DNA of 64,000 bases from VRUE01 sp963716735. Lineage in GTDB: Bacteria; Actinomycetota; Thermoleophilia; Solirubrobacterales; 70-9. Below are positions 1-8,003 of the stretch, piece by piece. The position numbers and the translations under genes are program-made. The DNA lies in contig OY970321.1 in assembly GCA_963716735.1 (NCBI GenBank), positions 1,488,001-1,552,000 of the forward strand, read 5' to 3'. The notes below the pieces were generated by a model. It made no database searches. It was not told the origin of the DNA and saw only the letters and a list, made by a program, of their open reading frames with translations. Numbering within the stretch: the stretch's first letter is position 1; each line of letters starts with the position of its first letter.

Positions 1-59
1 TCGCGGCGATTGAAGCACTCGTAGAGACGCCTTATCAGCGCCAGCAAAGGCTCAGACAT
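1..59 (-). CDS. partial CDS, start of a SnoaL/NTF2-like protein
   Basis: An ATG at 59-57 opens a frame that runs off the left edge of the window. The 19 visible residues read MSEPLLALIRRLYECFNRR. An amphipathic first helix ending in YxxFNRR(D) is typical of SnoaL-like/NTF2-fold proteins, so that is the suggested family. The start lies inside the last codons of the upstream phosphatase gene (8-nt overlap, ATGTCTGA), which suggests translational coupling. Only the first helix is visible, so the family call is tentative. Confidence 0.4.
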   Translation of the reverse strand, partial: MSEPLLALIRRLYECFNRR

Positions 60-1458
60 CGTCGCGATCCACCGCGCTGAGTACCGGTGGGGCAGGGCGT
101 TCCACGGCGACGTCCCCGGCGACGGCACGGCGCTCACCGGAGGTACGGGCGATCGCGATCATCGCCACGTCGTCCTCGAGGCGCCCTTCGGTGAAGGCAT
201 GCAGTGAGCCCTCGAGTCGCTGCACGGCAAGCGCCGGGTTGGTCGCGCCGCAGAGGTGGGCGTGCAGGCGGGCCTCGCCGAAGCGGCCTTCCGGCCCCTG
301 CGCCTCGGTGATCCCGTCGGTGATCACCACGAGCTGCTGACCGGGCTCGACCTCAGCGCGGGATATCCCCCACTCCGCATCCTCGAAGGCGCCGAGCACA
401 GGGTCGGGAGCCGCCACCTCGGTCACGCTCTCACCGTCGATCAGCAGCGGCGGAGGATGCCCTGCCACCGCGAGACGCACCGGTTCGAAACGATCCTCGC
501 TGAGAGTCATCGCGGCCAGACTGCAGAGGGCGGTGTCACCGCGCGCAAGCAGCGCCCGGTTGAGCGTCCGCAAAGCGACCAGGGGATCGTCGGTGAGGAC
601 GGCGGCGGTACGCAGGGTGTAGCGGGCCACCGCCGTGATCGAGGCGGCGCGGGCGCCGCGGCCGGTGACGTCGCCGATCACGAGCATCCACCCTCCCGGC
701 ACGCGGAAGACGTCATAGAAGTCGCCCCCGACCTCGTTCTCGGCTCCCGCGGGCCGGTACATCGCCGCGATCGACCACCCGGGGATATGCGGCAGCGGCG
801 AGGGCAGCAGGCCGCGCTGCAGCGTCTCGGCGATCTCCGAGCGTGCCCTCTCAGCGCGCTCGAGGTCGGCGAAGAGCCCAGCGTTGTCGAGCGCCAGTGC
901 GACGCGGCCGGAGAGGATCCAAGCGAAGCGAGCGTCCTCTCGCCGGTAGCGATGACCGGACCAGGCGACCGCGATCGTCAGCGCACCGGTGACTTCTCCC
1001 CGCGTTTGCAAGCCGACGGTGATCGCCGAGCGCATGCCGAGGCTGCTGAGGAACTCGAAGTCATCGGCGTCATGGGAGAGGCCGCGCAGGTCCTCTTCCG
1101 ACATCCGCTCGTAGAAGCGGGGCTCGACCGAGGAACGTCGGCCATCCACCATCCGCGGTGGCGTCGAAGGCATGCGTTCGGTCAGTCCCCGCTCGAACTC
1201 GGGGTCTGCCCCCGGCGCCACCCGCACTGCAACGCGTCGAGGGATACGGTTCTCGTCGATCACGTCGATCATGCAAAAGTCCCCCATCGCGGGCACGAGA
1301 ATCGCGCAGATCGCGTCGAAGGTCTCCTCGAGCGATCCGCCTGCTTCAGAGACCGAGGCGATGTCGGCGAGAATCTGGAAGCGCCGCCGTGCCTTGCGCT
1401 CGCGAAGCGCAATCACCGCCAACAGCACAAGCGTCGACACAGCGGCCAGGGCCCCCAT
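52..1458 (-). CDS. GAF domain/SpoIIE-type PP2C serine phosphatase
   Basis: 468 residues. A hydrophobic N-terminal helix (about 3-19) suggests a membrane anchor. A GAF-like sensor region follows (about 30-190), then a linker and a SpoIIE/RsbU-type PP2C phosphatase domain (about 225-440). Metal-binding signatures are visible: GGDFYDVF at 244-251, GDVTGRG at 262-268 and DDVAMIAI near the C-terminus. Proteins of this layout dephosphorylate anti-sigma-factor antagonists in partner-switching pathways that control alternative sigma factors; that role here is inferred from the family. No kinase or antagonist gene is adjacent. The ATG at 1458 has no nearby Shine-Dalgarno. A perfect GGAGGTGA lies upstream at 1490-1483, and an in-frame ATC at 1479 sits 5 bases below it, so translation could begin 7 codons earlier. 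Confidence 0.9.
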   Translation of the reverse strand: MGALAAVSTLVLLAVIALRERKARRRFQILADIASVSEAGGSLEETFDAICAILVPAMGDFCMIDVIDENRIPRRVAVRVAPGADPEFERGLTERMPSTPPRMVDGRRSSVEPRFYERMSEEDLRGLSHDADDFEFLSSLGMRSAITVGLQTRGEVTGALTIAVAWSGHRYRREDARFAWILSGRVALALDNAGLFADLERAERARSEIAETLQRGLLPSPLPHIPGWSIAAMYRPAGAENEVGGDFYDVFRVPGGWMLVIGDVTGRGARAASITAVARYTLRTAAVLTDDPLVALRTLNRALLARGDTALCSLAAMTLSEDRFEPVRLAVAGHPPPLLIDGESVTEVAAPDPVLGAFEDAEWGISRAEVEPGQQLVVITDGITEAQGPEGRFGEARLHAHLCGATNPALAVQRLEGSLHAFTEGRLEDDVAMIAIARTSGERRAVAGDVAVERPAPPVLSAVDRDDV

Positions 1459-1579
1459 GCCTATCGCTAACCAGTCGATCCCTCACCTCCAGTCGTAGTC
1501 ATGCTTGTACTGAAAAGACAGTAACCGCCACCTTTCCACTTGTCCATCCGGCAGCAGCTAGAGGTAGAGCGATCGCCGG

Positions 1580-2095
1580 CTAGGCGATGCCCTCGAACTC
1601 GTACTCGCGAAGAAAGCCCTCGAAGAGCCGGCGATGGCCCTGCTCGTCGCGCAGGATCGCGATCGTCATGTCCTGGGTCACGGGATCGACTCCCTCGGTC
1701 TCCTCGATGATCCGGGTGTAGTGCTCGATCGCACCCGTCTCCGCTTTGATCACTCCGCGGATCACGTGGACGATGTCGGTCTGCTCCCCGGGCGGCTGCA
1801 GGAAGCTCTGTTCGGCCTCGAAGCCCTCCGAGCCCGGCACCACCCCGTAGAGCTCCTTGATCCGGTCGGCGAACTGCTTGGCGTGGCCAAGCTCCTCCTC
1901 GACGTCGGCGGCCAGCGACTCCTTGATCTCCTGAGCACGCACACCGTCGAGGTTGACCGACGCGGCCAGGTAGCTCATCACGGTCTCGATCTCCATCCAG
2001 TAGGCCGTTTGGAGCAAGTCGACGACGCGCTCCCTGGCCTGCAGATTGGCGCTATCGAAAATGCCCTTGCTCGGGGTCGGTGCTGATGCCTCCAT
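1580..2095 (-). CDS. ferritin-like diiron domain protein
   Basis: 171 residues from the ATG at 2095, chosen over an upstream in-frame ATG (2131) because GGAGG lies 4 bases before it. The protein is almost entirely helical and carries paired carboxylate/histidine motifs of a four-helix ferritin-like bundle: MEIETVMSYL, EEELGHAKQF, KAETGAIEHY and RDEQGHRRLF. These give two ExxH sites plus two single glutamates. The family includes bacterioferritin and Dps-like iron or oxidative-stress proteins. The substrate is not evident. It appears monocistronic. Confidence 0.82.
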   Translation of the reverse strand: MEASAPTPSKGIFDSANLQARERVVDLLQTAYWMEIETVMSYLAASVNLDGVRAQEIKESLAADVEEELGHAKQFADRIKELYGVVPGSEGFEAEQSFLQPPGEQTDIVHVIRGVIKAETGAIEHYTRIIEETEGVDPVTQDMTIAILRDEQGHRRLFEGFLREYEFEGIA

Positions 2096-2223
2096 CGTTC
2101 CTCCGTTTTGATCGTGGGATACAGCGTGCAATTACCCGCTCTTTGCACAATCAATCGCCGGCCTGTACTCGCATCCGGCGGCGATCCCATACTGTCAATG
2201 GATTAGTTTTGCCCACGAATGGG

Positions 2224-2991
2224 ATGGGTATGGATCTACCGATCGAGGATCGGAAACGCGTCGCACGTGGCGTCCCTCCCCGCGGCTGTCCAGAGGGGCG
2301 CTCCCAGCTGCACGCAGAGGCCCTGATCGAGGGATTCGATCCCGAGGTCGACGTCACGGTGCGCGTTCAGCAGACGGTCGAGCGACAGGTCCTCAACGCG
2401 CAGGGAGAGCCGGTCGAGCATCTGGTCGTGGCCGGGACGCGCTACGCCAGCCGCAAGGAGACCGTCGAGCGCGAGGCCTGGATCCCCTCGCTCCCCGGCC
2501 GCACAGCGCACATCGAGGCGGCCGGAGAGAAGCGAGCGGAGCTGGTTGAGAACGGCGTCCCTGCGGGAGCGCTGCTTTGGAGGTGGGAACCGTTCCACGC
2601 CACGATCGAAGCCTGGATGGAGGAGATCATGCCGGGGCTGCGCCGGGTACAGGTCAGCGTCGCCAACCGGCTCGAACTGGAGGACGGCGAGGCCGAGCAG
2701 CCCATGATGCGGACCTTCTACTCGACCGAGGTCGTCATGCACAGCCCCGATGGCGCCTTTGCCTCCTTGGCCGACCCTCCGCCACACCTGCGTGAGCACT
2801 CCGCCGCCTGCCGCAACGAGGGTCTCTGGCCAGTCCCCATTGGCGAGGCCGGCGACCGGCGCACGATGCTTGCCTCGCAGGTGCCTCTCGAGGACTACCC
2901 GCACGCCGTACCCCACGCCCGCCCCATCACCTTCGGTCGCCTCGACGCCACCGACCCGAGGACGACCGCCGGCGCCCGCCACGCCGCCTGA
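2224..2991 (+). CDS. uncharacterised actinobacterial protein
   Basis: About 255 residues. The open frame extends upstream to 2080, but that stretch overlaps the divergent ferritin-like gene and reads as low-quality sequence. The start is therefore set at the ATG pair 2224/2230 (MGMDLPIED); neither has a strong Shine-Dalgarno. Conserved-looking parts are a charged region with alternating beta-like strands, a tryptophan-rich centre (WRWEPFHATIEAWMEEI) and a C-terminal segment rich in Pro and His. No signal peptide, membrane segment or catalytic motif is recognised. Codon use matches the surrounding genes, so the frame looks real, but no function can be assigned. Confidence 0.6.
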   Translation: MGMDLPIEDRKRVARGVPPRGCPEGRSQLHAEALIEGFDPEVDVTVRVQQTVERQVLNAQGEPVEHLVVAGTRYASRKETVEREAWIPSLPGRTAHIEAAGEKRAELVENGVPAGALLWRWEPFHATIEAWMEEIMPGLRRVQVSVANRLELEDGEAEQPMMRTFYSTEVVMHSPDGAFASLADPPPHLREHSAACRNEGLWPVPIGEAGDRRTMLASQVPLEDYPHAVPHARPITFGRLDATDPRTTAGARHAA

Positions 2992-3040
2992 AGGCGCGCC
3001 AACGCGCCAAGGGGGGCGGCTCTGAGATAATCGCCGCCTT

Positions 3041-3114
3041 CGGGGCGTGGCGCAGCCTGGTAGCGCGCACCGTTCGGGTCGGTGAGGTCCCCGGTTCAAA
3101 TCCGGGCGCCCCGA
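3041..3114 (+). tRNA. tRNA-Pro (anticodon CGG)
   Basis: A full cloverleaf can be drawn. The acceptor stem CGGGGCG pairs with CGCCCCG (3107-3113), followed by discriminator A at 3114. The D stem is GCGC/GCGC. The anticodon stem CACCG/CGGTG encloses loop TTCGGGT, with anticodon CGG at 3075-3077 reading proline CCG codons. The T stem CCCGG/CCGGG encloses TTCAAAT. CCA is not encoded. A GATAAT at 3026-3031 may be the -10 element of its promoter. Confidence 0.95.
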
Positions 3115-3176
3115 TGTAAGCAATCAGTTCTGGCCCGTCTGCCCTTACGCGGATATGGGAATCTGGCGTTAGACAG

Positions 3177-3992
3177 ATGCTGGGCGAAGACCTCGAAGTA
3201 GTCGACGGCGGCGGCGCGGGCGCCTGGATCGAACCCGGGCTGGGCGGCGAGTTTGGCGCGGTGTCTCGGCAGGTACCGAAGGTCTTCGATGCCTACGCAC
3301 GGATCTTCCACCGCGTCCGAGACGCCGAAGGCGCCTTTGTCACCTGGGCTGAGGCGGCAAGGAGGCTCGGCCGAACCGCCCACCGGGAAATGCAGTGGCA
3401 CCAGATCGTCGGTTCCTCGGACTCTGACAACTTCACCGGCTCCGACTGGCCGGGCGGACGGCCGGAACTCGGGGAGATGGAATTCGAGGAGCTGGACCGA
3501 CTGTGCAGAGTCCTCGCTGGGCTTACCGCCGACCCCGAGGAGTGCTTCTTCGGACTCTGCATGATCAACCACTGGTGGATACTCGACACCATCTCAGCCG
3601 ATCAGGCTCGCCAGCCCCAGCTAGAGCTGCCCCTAGGTCGGGACCACCTCGTCATCAAAGGTCCGCTTCGGGCGATCGATCAGATCCGCGCGGTCGATCT
3701 TCCCGGTGTGATGCGGATCGTTGCGGTCGAGCCTGGAGAGGCGGAGCCCCTGTCCCCGGACGCCGAGGATGCCTGGTGGCGCGAGGCCCCAAACCTGATC
3801 TGGCCCGCCGACCGCTCCTGGCTCGTCGTCAGCGAGGTGGACTTCGACTCGACCCTCGTCGGCGGTCCGCGAGAGCTGATCGACGCGCTGATCGCAGCCC
3901 CCGATCTCGAGGTCTACGAGGTCGAGCCGGACACCTCGCTGACGGCCTTCGCCGATAGGCTCAACCCGGTTCGGGAGCCCGAGGAGGGGTAG
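3177..3992 (+). CDS. uncharacterised protein
   Basis: 271 residues starting 62 bases after tRNA-Pro. No signal peptide or membrane segment. The middle is a mixed alpha/beta region rich in Trp and acidic residues (CMINHWWILD, MEFEELDRLC). The C-terminal part (WLVVSEVDFD, then LIDALIAAPDLEVYEV) resembles uncharacterised actinobacterial proteins that end in a conserved strand-helix-strand. Nothing catalytic is evident. The next gene starts 9 bases after its stop, so the two are probably co-transcribed. Confidence 0.65.
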   Translation: MLGEDLEVVDGGGAGAWIEPGLGGEFGAVSRQVPKVFDAYARIFHRVRDAEGAFVTWAEAARRLGRTAHREMQWHQIVGSSDSDNFTGSDWPGGRPELGEMEFEELDRLCRVLAGLTADPEECFFGLCMINHWWILDTISADQARQPQLELPLGRDHLVIKGPLRAIDQIRAVDLPGVMRIVAVEPGEAEPLSPDAEDAWWREAPNLIWPADRSWLVVSEVDFDSTLVGGPRELIDALIAAPDLEVYEVEPDTSLTAFADRLNPVREPEEG

Positions 3993-4001
3993 ATCAACCA
4001 G

Positions 4002-4583
4002 ATGCGACGAGCTCTTCCATCGATCCTGGGTCTGCTGGTCATCGTGGGAGTCATCGCTGCCAGCGTCGTCTGGCTTAGCGATCGCGAAGGCGATGGTCGC
4101 TCCCCCTACGAAAAGATGTTTGGCGAAGAACCTTTCGCCCCGACGGTCTCGGTCGCCTGTTTACCGCGACGCCCGGAAGAAGGAGGAGTCGGCGCTCTGA
4201 ACGAAAACCCTCAGAGCGACGACGCGATCGTTCCCGGCGAGCCGGAACGACTTCTGCTCTGTCGGTACTGGGGCATGAACCACGAGAATCGATCCTTCCG
4301 ACTGGCGAAGAGAAAGCTCATCACCGATCCGGCGACGGTTCGACTCATCGCCGACGGGCTCAATGATCTGCCGCCTTTTCCCGACGGCGAATTCACCTGT
4401 CCTTCGGATGAAGGCGCTCGCACTTACGCGCTCTTCGCATACCCGGACGATCCCCCGGTCGTCGTCGAACTCCGCTCCGAAGGTTGCCTCGCAGCGACGA
4501 ATGGGCAGGCGGGAATCGCTCGGTTCGGCGACCCAATCGCACGTCAGGTCATGAACCTCGTCCCGCTCTCTTCCGCAAACTGA
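4002..4583 (+). CDS. uncharacterised membrane-anchored or secreted protein
   Basis: 193 residues. A short basic N-terminus (MRR) and a hydrophobic helix at about 6-26 form a signal anchor or uncleaved signal peptide, so the rest should lie outside the membrane. Four cysteines in the exported part (in ACLPR, LLCRYW, FTCPS and EGCLA) could form disulfides. No family is recognised. It is only 9 bases behind the preceding uncharacterised gene and probably shares its transcript. Confidence 0.65.
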   Translation: MRRALPSILGLLVIVGVIAASVVWLSDREGDGRSPYEKMFGEEPFAPTVSVACLPRRPEEGGVGALNENPQSDDAIVPGEPERLLLCRYWGMNHENRSFRLAKRKLITDPATVRLIADGLNDLPPFPDGEFTCPSDEGARTYALFAYPDDPPVVVELRSEGCLAATNGQAGIARFGDPIARQVMNLVPLSSAN

Positions 4584-4635
4584 CGGCATCCCCTGCGGCG
4601 CGTCGTCCTGCTAGGGCAACGGCGCCGCCCGCGGG

Positions 4636-5070
4636 TTAGAGGCTGGCGTCTCGATCGACCTCGATCTCGCGCGCAGCGCGCGAATCGAGGTCGTAGATGA
4701 ATCCGTCCACAGTGATGCCGGACGGGAGGAGAGTCGAGCTTCTGATCGTGAGGACGTCCTGCCGCAGGGCCTCGATCGGGTCGGCGATGGTCAGGAAGTC
4801 GATCTCGGCTCCCGCATCCGACGGGACGAGCCGGCGGATGTCCTCATCGGTGTGTGCGGCCATCGCGCATTGCGTGTGGTGGATCACGAGTATGCGCTCG
4901 ATCTCCATCGTGCAGGAGACGGCAAGGGAGCGCAGCACGTCCGGCGTCGCGCGCCCGCCGGCATTGCGGATGACGTGCACCGGCGCCGGCCAGCCGTCGA
5001 GAAATCCGGCGGCGTCGAGGCGCGCATCCATGCAAGCCACGACGGCTATACGTGGGTCCAAAGAGTCCAT
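4636..5070 (-). CDS. beta-carbonic anhydrase family protein
   Basis: 144 residues. Beta-class carbonic anhydrases interconvert CO2 and bicarbonate at a zinc site. The Zn-ligand and gating residues are visible in order: C13 with the D15/R17 dyad in CMDAR, then H65 and C68 in HHTQC. RNAGG (35-39) is also typical of the family. At 144 residues it belongs to the short actinobacterial subgroup and lacks the long N-terminal helices of plant-type enzymes. The product should be cytosolic. The ATG at 5070 is used; an AGGA lies somewhat far upstream. Confidence 0.85.
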   Translation of the reverse strand: MDSLDPRIAVVACMDARLDAAGFLDGWPAPVHVIRNAGGRATPDVLRSLAVSCTMEIERILVIHHTQCAMAAHTDEDIRRLVPSDAGAEIDFLTIADPIEALRQDVLTIRSSTLLPSGITVDGFIYDLDSRAAREIEVDRDASL

Positions 5071-5110
5071 TCGGGCGACATCCTAAAACGCATCCCGTAG
5101 GACGCGTCGC

Positions 5111-5836
5111 CTAGCTGACGGCTTCTATCGCCCGTTCGACCTGGCCGAGGCCGGGTCCGTCCTGCAGGGTGCGGGTACCCTCGGGGCCGCTGACGATCAT
5201 CGCCTGGCCGGCGCGGATGCCGAGCTTCATTCCGATGTCTTCGTAACCTTCCAGCGTCGTCGCGATCGGCCCGCCCGAGCCTCCCTGGCTGTCGAGGTAT
5301 TCCTGCCATTCAGGCACGTTCAGTTCGCCGATCGAGCCGGCGAGCGAGGCCATGAACTCGTTGTCGATCCCGAACCGTTCCGCCTCGCCCTGGTTGCGGA
5401 AGAAGAGGTAGGTGTACTGCCAGCCATAGCCCTGCTGGGCCGCCGCCTCGGCACCGAAGAAGCCGAGCTCGAGCGGGTTCGCGGCGACCGAGTAGTGGCG
5501 CATCAGCAGCTTCACCTCGCCGGGCCGCGCGTAGCGTTCGACCACGCCGGGAATCGTCCTGAGGAAATCGGCACGGCAGTTGCCGCACTGGAGATCGTTG
5601 AAGACCTGGATCGCGATGGGCGCGTTGCCCGAGCCGAGCCGGTCGCCTTCCTGCGGGATCCCACCGAAGAGCTCCTGCGCTTCGGAGATCCCTTCGAGCT
5701 GGACCAGGTCGCGGCCCGCCTCTCGGGTCGAGATGTTGACCAGCGCGTAGCCCAGCACCCCGAGCGCCAAGCCGAGCGCGAGGATCACCCAGATCCGACC
5801 ACGGCGGGGCAGCGGCGTTGCGGCGACTTCGGACAC
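5111..5836 (-). CDS. membrane-anchored DsbA/thioredoxin-fold protein
   Basis: About 241 residues from a GTG at 5836 (VSEVAATPLPRRG). A TTG at 5944 would add 36 residues but would run through the divergent promoter, so it is disfavoured. One N-terminal transmembrane helix (WVILALGLALGVLGYALV) follows a short basic segment and should export the rest. The exported domain has an FNDLQCGNCRADF motif, i.e. a CxxC redox pair in a thioredoxin/DsbA-like fold, and a later DsbA-type helical insertion. The expected role is disulfide oxidation or isomerisation outside the membrane. It is divergently arranged with the small gene at 5962. Confidence 0.82.
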   Translation of the reverse strand: MSEVAATPLPRRGRIWVILALGLALGVLGYALVNISTREAGRDLVQLEGISEAQELFGGIPQEGDRLGSGNAPIAIQVFNDLQCGNCRADFLRTIPGVVERYARPGEVKLLMRHYSVAANPLELGFFGAEAAAQQGYGWQYTYLFFRNQGEAERFGIDNEFMASLAGSIGELNVPEWQEYLDSQGGSGGPIATTLEGYEDIGMKLGIRAGQAMIVSGPEGTRTLQDGPGLGQVERAIEAVS

Positions 5837-5897
5837 CGCTGCATTATCGCGAGCCCGGCCTCCCGGCCTCCGTTCCCGCAAAGCGCGGTTCGTCCGG

Positions 5898-5926
5898 TTG
5901 ACACGTCCGCCCTCCGGGTTAAAACT
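5898..5926 (+). promoter_or_regulatory. sigma70-like promoter
   Basis: A consensus -35 TTGACA (5898-5903) is followed after 16 bases by TAAAAC (5920-5925), a fair -10. The predicted transcript start near 5932 lies about 30 bases upstream of the GTG at 5962, which has its own GGGAGG Shine-Dalgarno. Confidence 0.6.
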
Positions 5927-5961
5927 GGGTCTACCCGATTTCAACTACCTGGGAGGTCCGC

Positions 5962-6147
5962 GTGGCCAATCACCTCACCCCGTCCGAGCTTGCCGACGAG
6001 CTGCACATGAAACGGCAGGAGGTGATCGGCAAGTGCGTCGAGATGCACGTACCGATCTTCCACGGCCGCATCGACAAGTCGCTCTTCCAGACCTCGCTGC
6101 GGCGGACCGGCGAGCAGCAGGCGCAACGGCGCACTTCGGCTGCCTAG
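5962..6147 (+). CDS. small protein with HTH/IF2-N-like helices
   Basis: 61 residues from a GTG preceded by GGGAGG at a 5-base spacing. Residues 5-45 (LTPSELADELHMKRQEVIGKC is the first part) form a helix-turn-helix-like pattern. It resembles the small N-terminal domain of translation factor IF-2 or an excisionase-type DNA-binding fold. The C-terminus is polar and basic. It lies 36 bases ahead of the acyl-CoA synthetase gene and may share its transcript. Function unknown. Confidence 0.6.
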   Translation: MANHLTPSELADELHMKRQEVIGKCVEMHVPIFHGRIDKSLFQTSLRRTGEQQAQRRTSAA

Positions 6148-6183
6148 CCAGCCAGCACCAGTTAGTTCACTAGACTTCCCGCC

Positions 6184-7968
6184 GTGGAGGAGCGGGGAAC
6201 CAGATCAGCCACGCTCGCGGACCTGCTTCCGCGTGCTGCGCAGCTCTATGGCGGCGCTCCCGCGATCCAGTTCAAGGATGGTGAGGAGTGGGTGAAGCGC
6301 AGCTTCACCCAAGTCGAGGAGACGGTCCGAAAACTTGCCCTCGGCCTGGTCGACCTCGGCGTCGGCAGGGGTGACAAGGTCTCGATCCTCGCCAACACCC
6401 GCCCCGAGTGGACCTACTTCGACTTCGCCGCTCTCTCGGTCGGCGCCACCGTCGTCCCGATCTACCAGACCAACTCACCCGAGGAGTGCCAGTACGTACT
6501 GGAGAACTCCGATGCCAAGGTCGTCGTCGTCGAGGACGACGAGCAGTTGGAGAAGATCCGCGCCGTTCGCGGGCAGCTGCCGCTGCTGGAGCATGTCGTG
6601 CGGATGACGGGAAGCAGCGACGACGCAATCTCGTTCGAAGACCTCTCCGCGCGCGGCGCCGGCCACGACGCCGCGGAGTGGGAGCAGCACTGGCAGGCGG
6701 TCACGCCGGACGACATCTGCACCTTCATCTACACCTCCGGGACGACCGGGCCCCCGAAGGGCTGCGTGATCAGCCACGGCAACTACCGGGCGATGCTCGA
6801 CATGGTCAACGACACCAGCGTGATCGAGGGCGAAGACGTCACCTACCTCTACCTGCCGCTCGCCCACTCCTTCGCTCTGCTGATCCAGCTCGGCAGCTTC
6901 GACCTCGGCGCGACGATCGCCTACTGGGAGCGCGATCCGCTGAAGATCATGCCCAACCTGGCCGAACTGAAACCGACCTACTTCCCCTCGGTACCGCGGA
7001 TCTTCGAGAAGATCTACACGCTCGCGACCAGCACCATGGAGAAAGAGGGCGGCGTCAAAAAGGCGATCTTCGACTGGGCAATCCGGGTCGGCGGCAAGAT
7101 GCGGGCGGCGGAACGAGCCGGCCGCAAGCCGGGCTTCCTGTTGCGCAAGCAGTACGCGTTCGCTGACAAGCAGGTGCTCTCGAAAATTCGCGGCCTCTTC
7201 GGCGGCAAGCTGCGCCTTGCGGTATCCGGCGCCGCACCGATCAGCCCCGACATCCTGCGTTTCTTCGATTCCGCCGGCGTACTCGTGCTCGAGGGCTGGG
7301 GGATGACCGAGACCTCGACCGCGGCGACGATCTCCTCTCCGGAAGACTTCAAGATCGGCACGATCGGCAAACCCTTCCCCGGCTGCGAGATCAAGATCGC
7401 CGAGGACGGCGAGATCCTGGTCAAGGGCCCCAACGTCTTTCAGGGCTATTACAAGAACGAGGAGGCGACCAACGAGACGATCGTCAACGGTTGGCTGCAC
7501 ACCGGCGACCTCGGCTCGATCGACGCCGACGGCTTCATAACGATCACCGGGCGCAAAAAGGACATCATCATCACCGCCGGCGGCAAGAACATCACTCCCG
7601 CCAACCTCGAGGGTGAGATCAAGCAGCACGCCCTGGTCTCCCAGTGTGTGGTCGTCGGCGACCGCCGGCCCTACCTGGTGGCGCTGGTCACCCTCGACCC
7701 CGAAGAAGCCGTCGCTTACGCAAAGGAGCACGGGCTACCGGAGGATCCGGCGCAGCTGGCCTCCAATGGTGACGTCCGCGAGGCGATCGAGGCCCACCTC
7801 GCCAAAGTCAACGAGAAGTTCGCCCGGGTCGAGCAGGTCAAGAAGATCGCGATCCTCCCCAACGACCTCTCGCAGGAAAACGGCGAGCTGACCCCGACCC
7901 TGAAGGTCAAGCGGGCCGTCGTCGCCGACAAGCACCAAGGCGAGATCGAGCAGCTTTACGCGGGTTGA
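6184..7968 (+). CDS. long-chain fatty-acid CoA ligase (FadD15-type)
   Basis: 594 residues, GTG start. It activates fatty acids to acyl-CoA through an acyl-adenylate. The AMP-binding P-loop YTSGTTGPPKG lies near residue 180. The A5 motif GWGMTETS and the A7-A8 region TGDLGSIDADGF...TGRKKDIIITAGGKNI are all present. Length and motif order match the FadD15/AMP-dependent long-chain synthetases of actinobacteria. It is a soluble or peripheral membrane enzyme that feeds beta-oxidation or lipid synthesis; an acyl-CoA dehydrogenase is encoded at 52-53 kb in the same window. Confidence 0.93.
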   Translation: MEERGTRSATLADLLPRAAQLYGGAPAIQFKDGEEWVKRSFTQVEETVRKLALGLVDLGVGRGDKVSILANTRPEWTYFDFAALSVGATVVPIYQTNSPEECQYVLENSDAKVVVVEDDEQLEKIRAVRGQLPLLEHVVRMTGSSDDAISFEDLSARGAGHDAAEWEQHWQAVTPDDICTFIYTSGTTGPPKGCVISHGNYRAMLDMVNDTSVIEGEDVTYLYLPLAHSFALLIQLGSFDLGATIAYWERDPLKIMPNLAELKPTYFPSVPRIFEKIYTLATSTMEKEGGVKKAIFDWAIRVGGKMRAAERAGRKPGFLLRKQYAFADKQVLSKIRGLFGGKLRLAVSGAAPISPDILRFFDSAGVLVLEGWGMTETSTAATISSPEDFKIGTIGKPFPGCEIKIAEDGEILVKGPNVFQGYYKNEEATNETIVNGWLHTGDLGSIDADGFITITGRKKDIIITAGGKNITPANLEGEIKQHALVSQCVVVGDRRPYLVALVTLDPEEAVAYAKEHGLPEDPAQLASNGDVREAIEAHLAKVNEKFARVEQVKKIAILPNDLSQENGELTPTLKVKRAVVADKHQGEIEQLYAG

Positions 7969-8003
7969 GCCGGAGGGGGCTGCAGCGCCCCGGCCTCAAG
8001 GAG

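Noticed and set aside
256..1470. 404-residue plus-strand frame opposite the phosphatase
   Set aside because: It is the antisense shadow of a clear SpoIIE/GAF gene; the composition is Arg/His-rich and no domain is recognisable.
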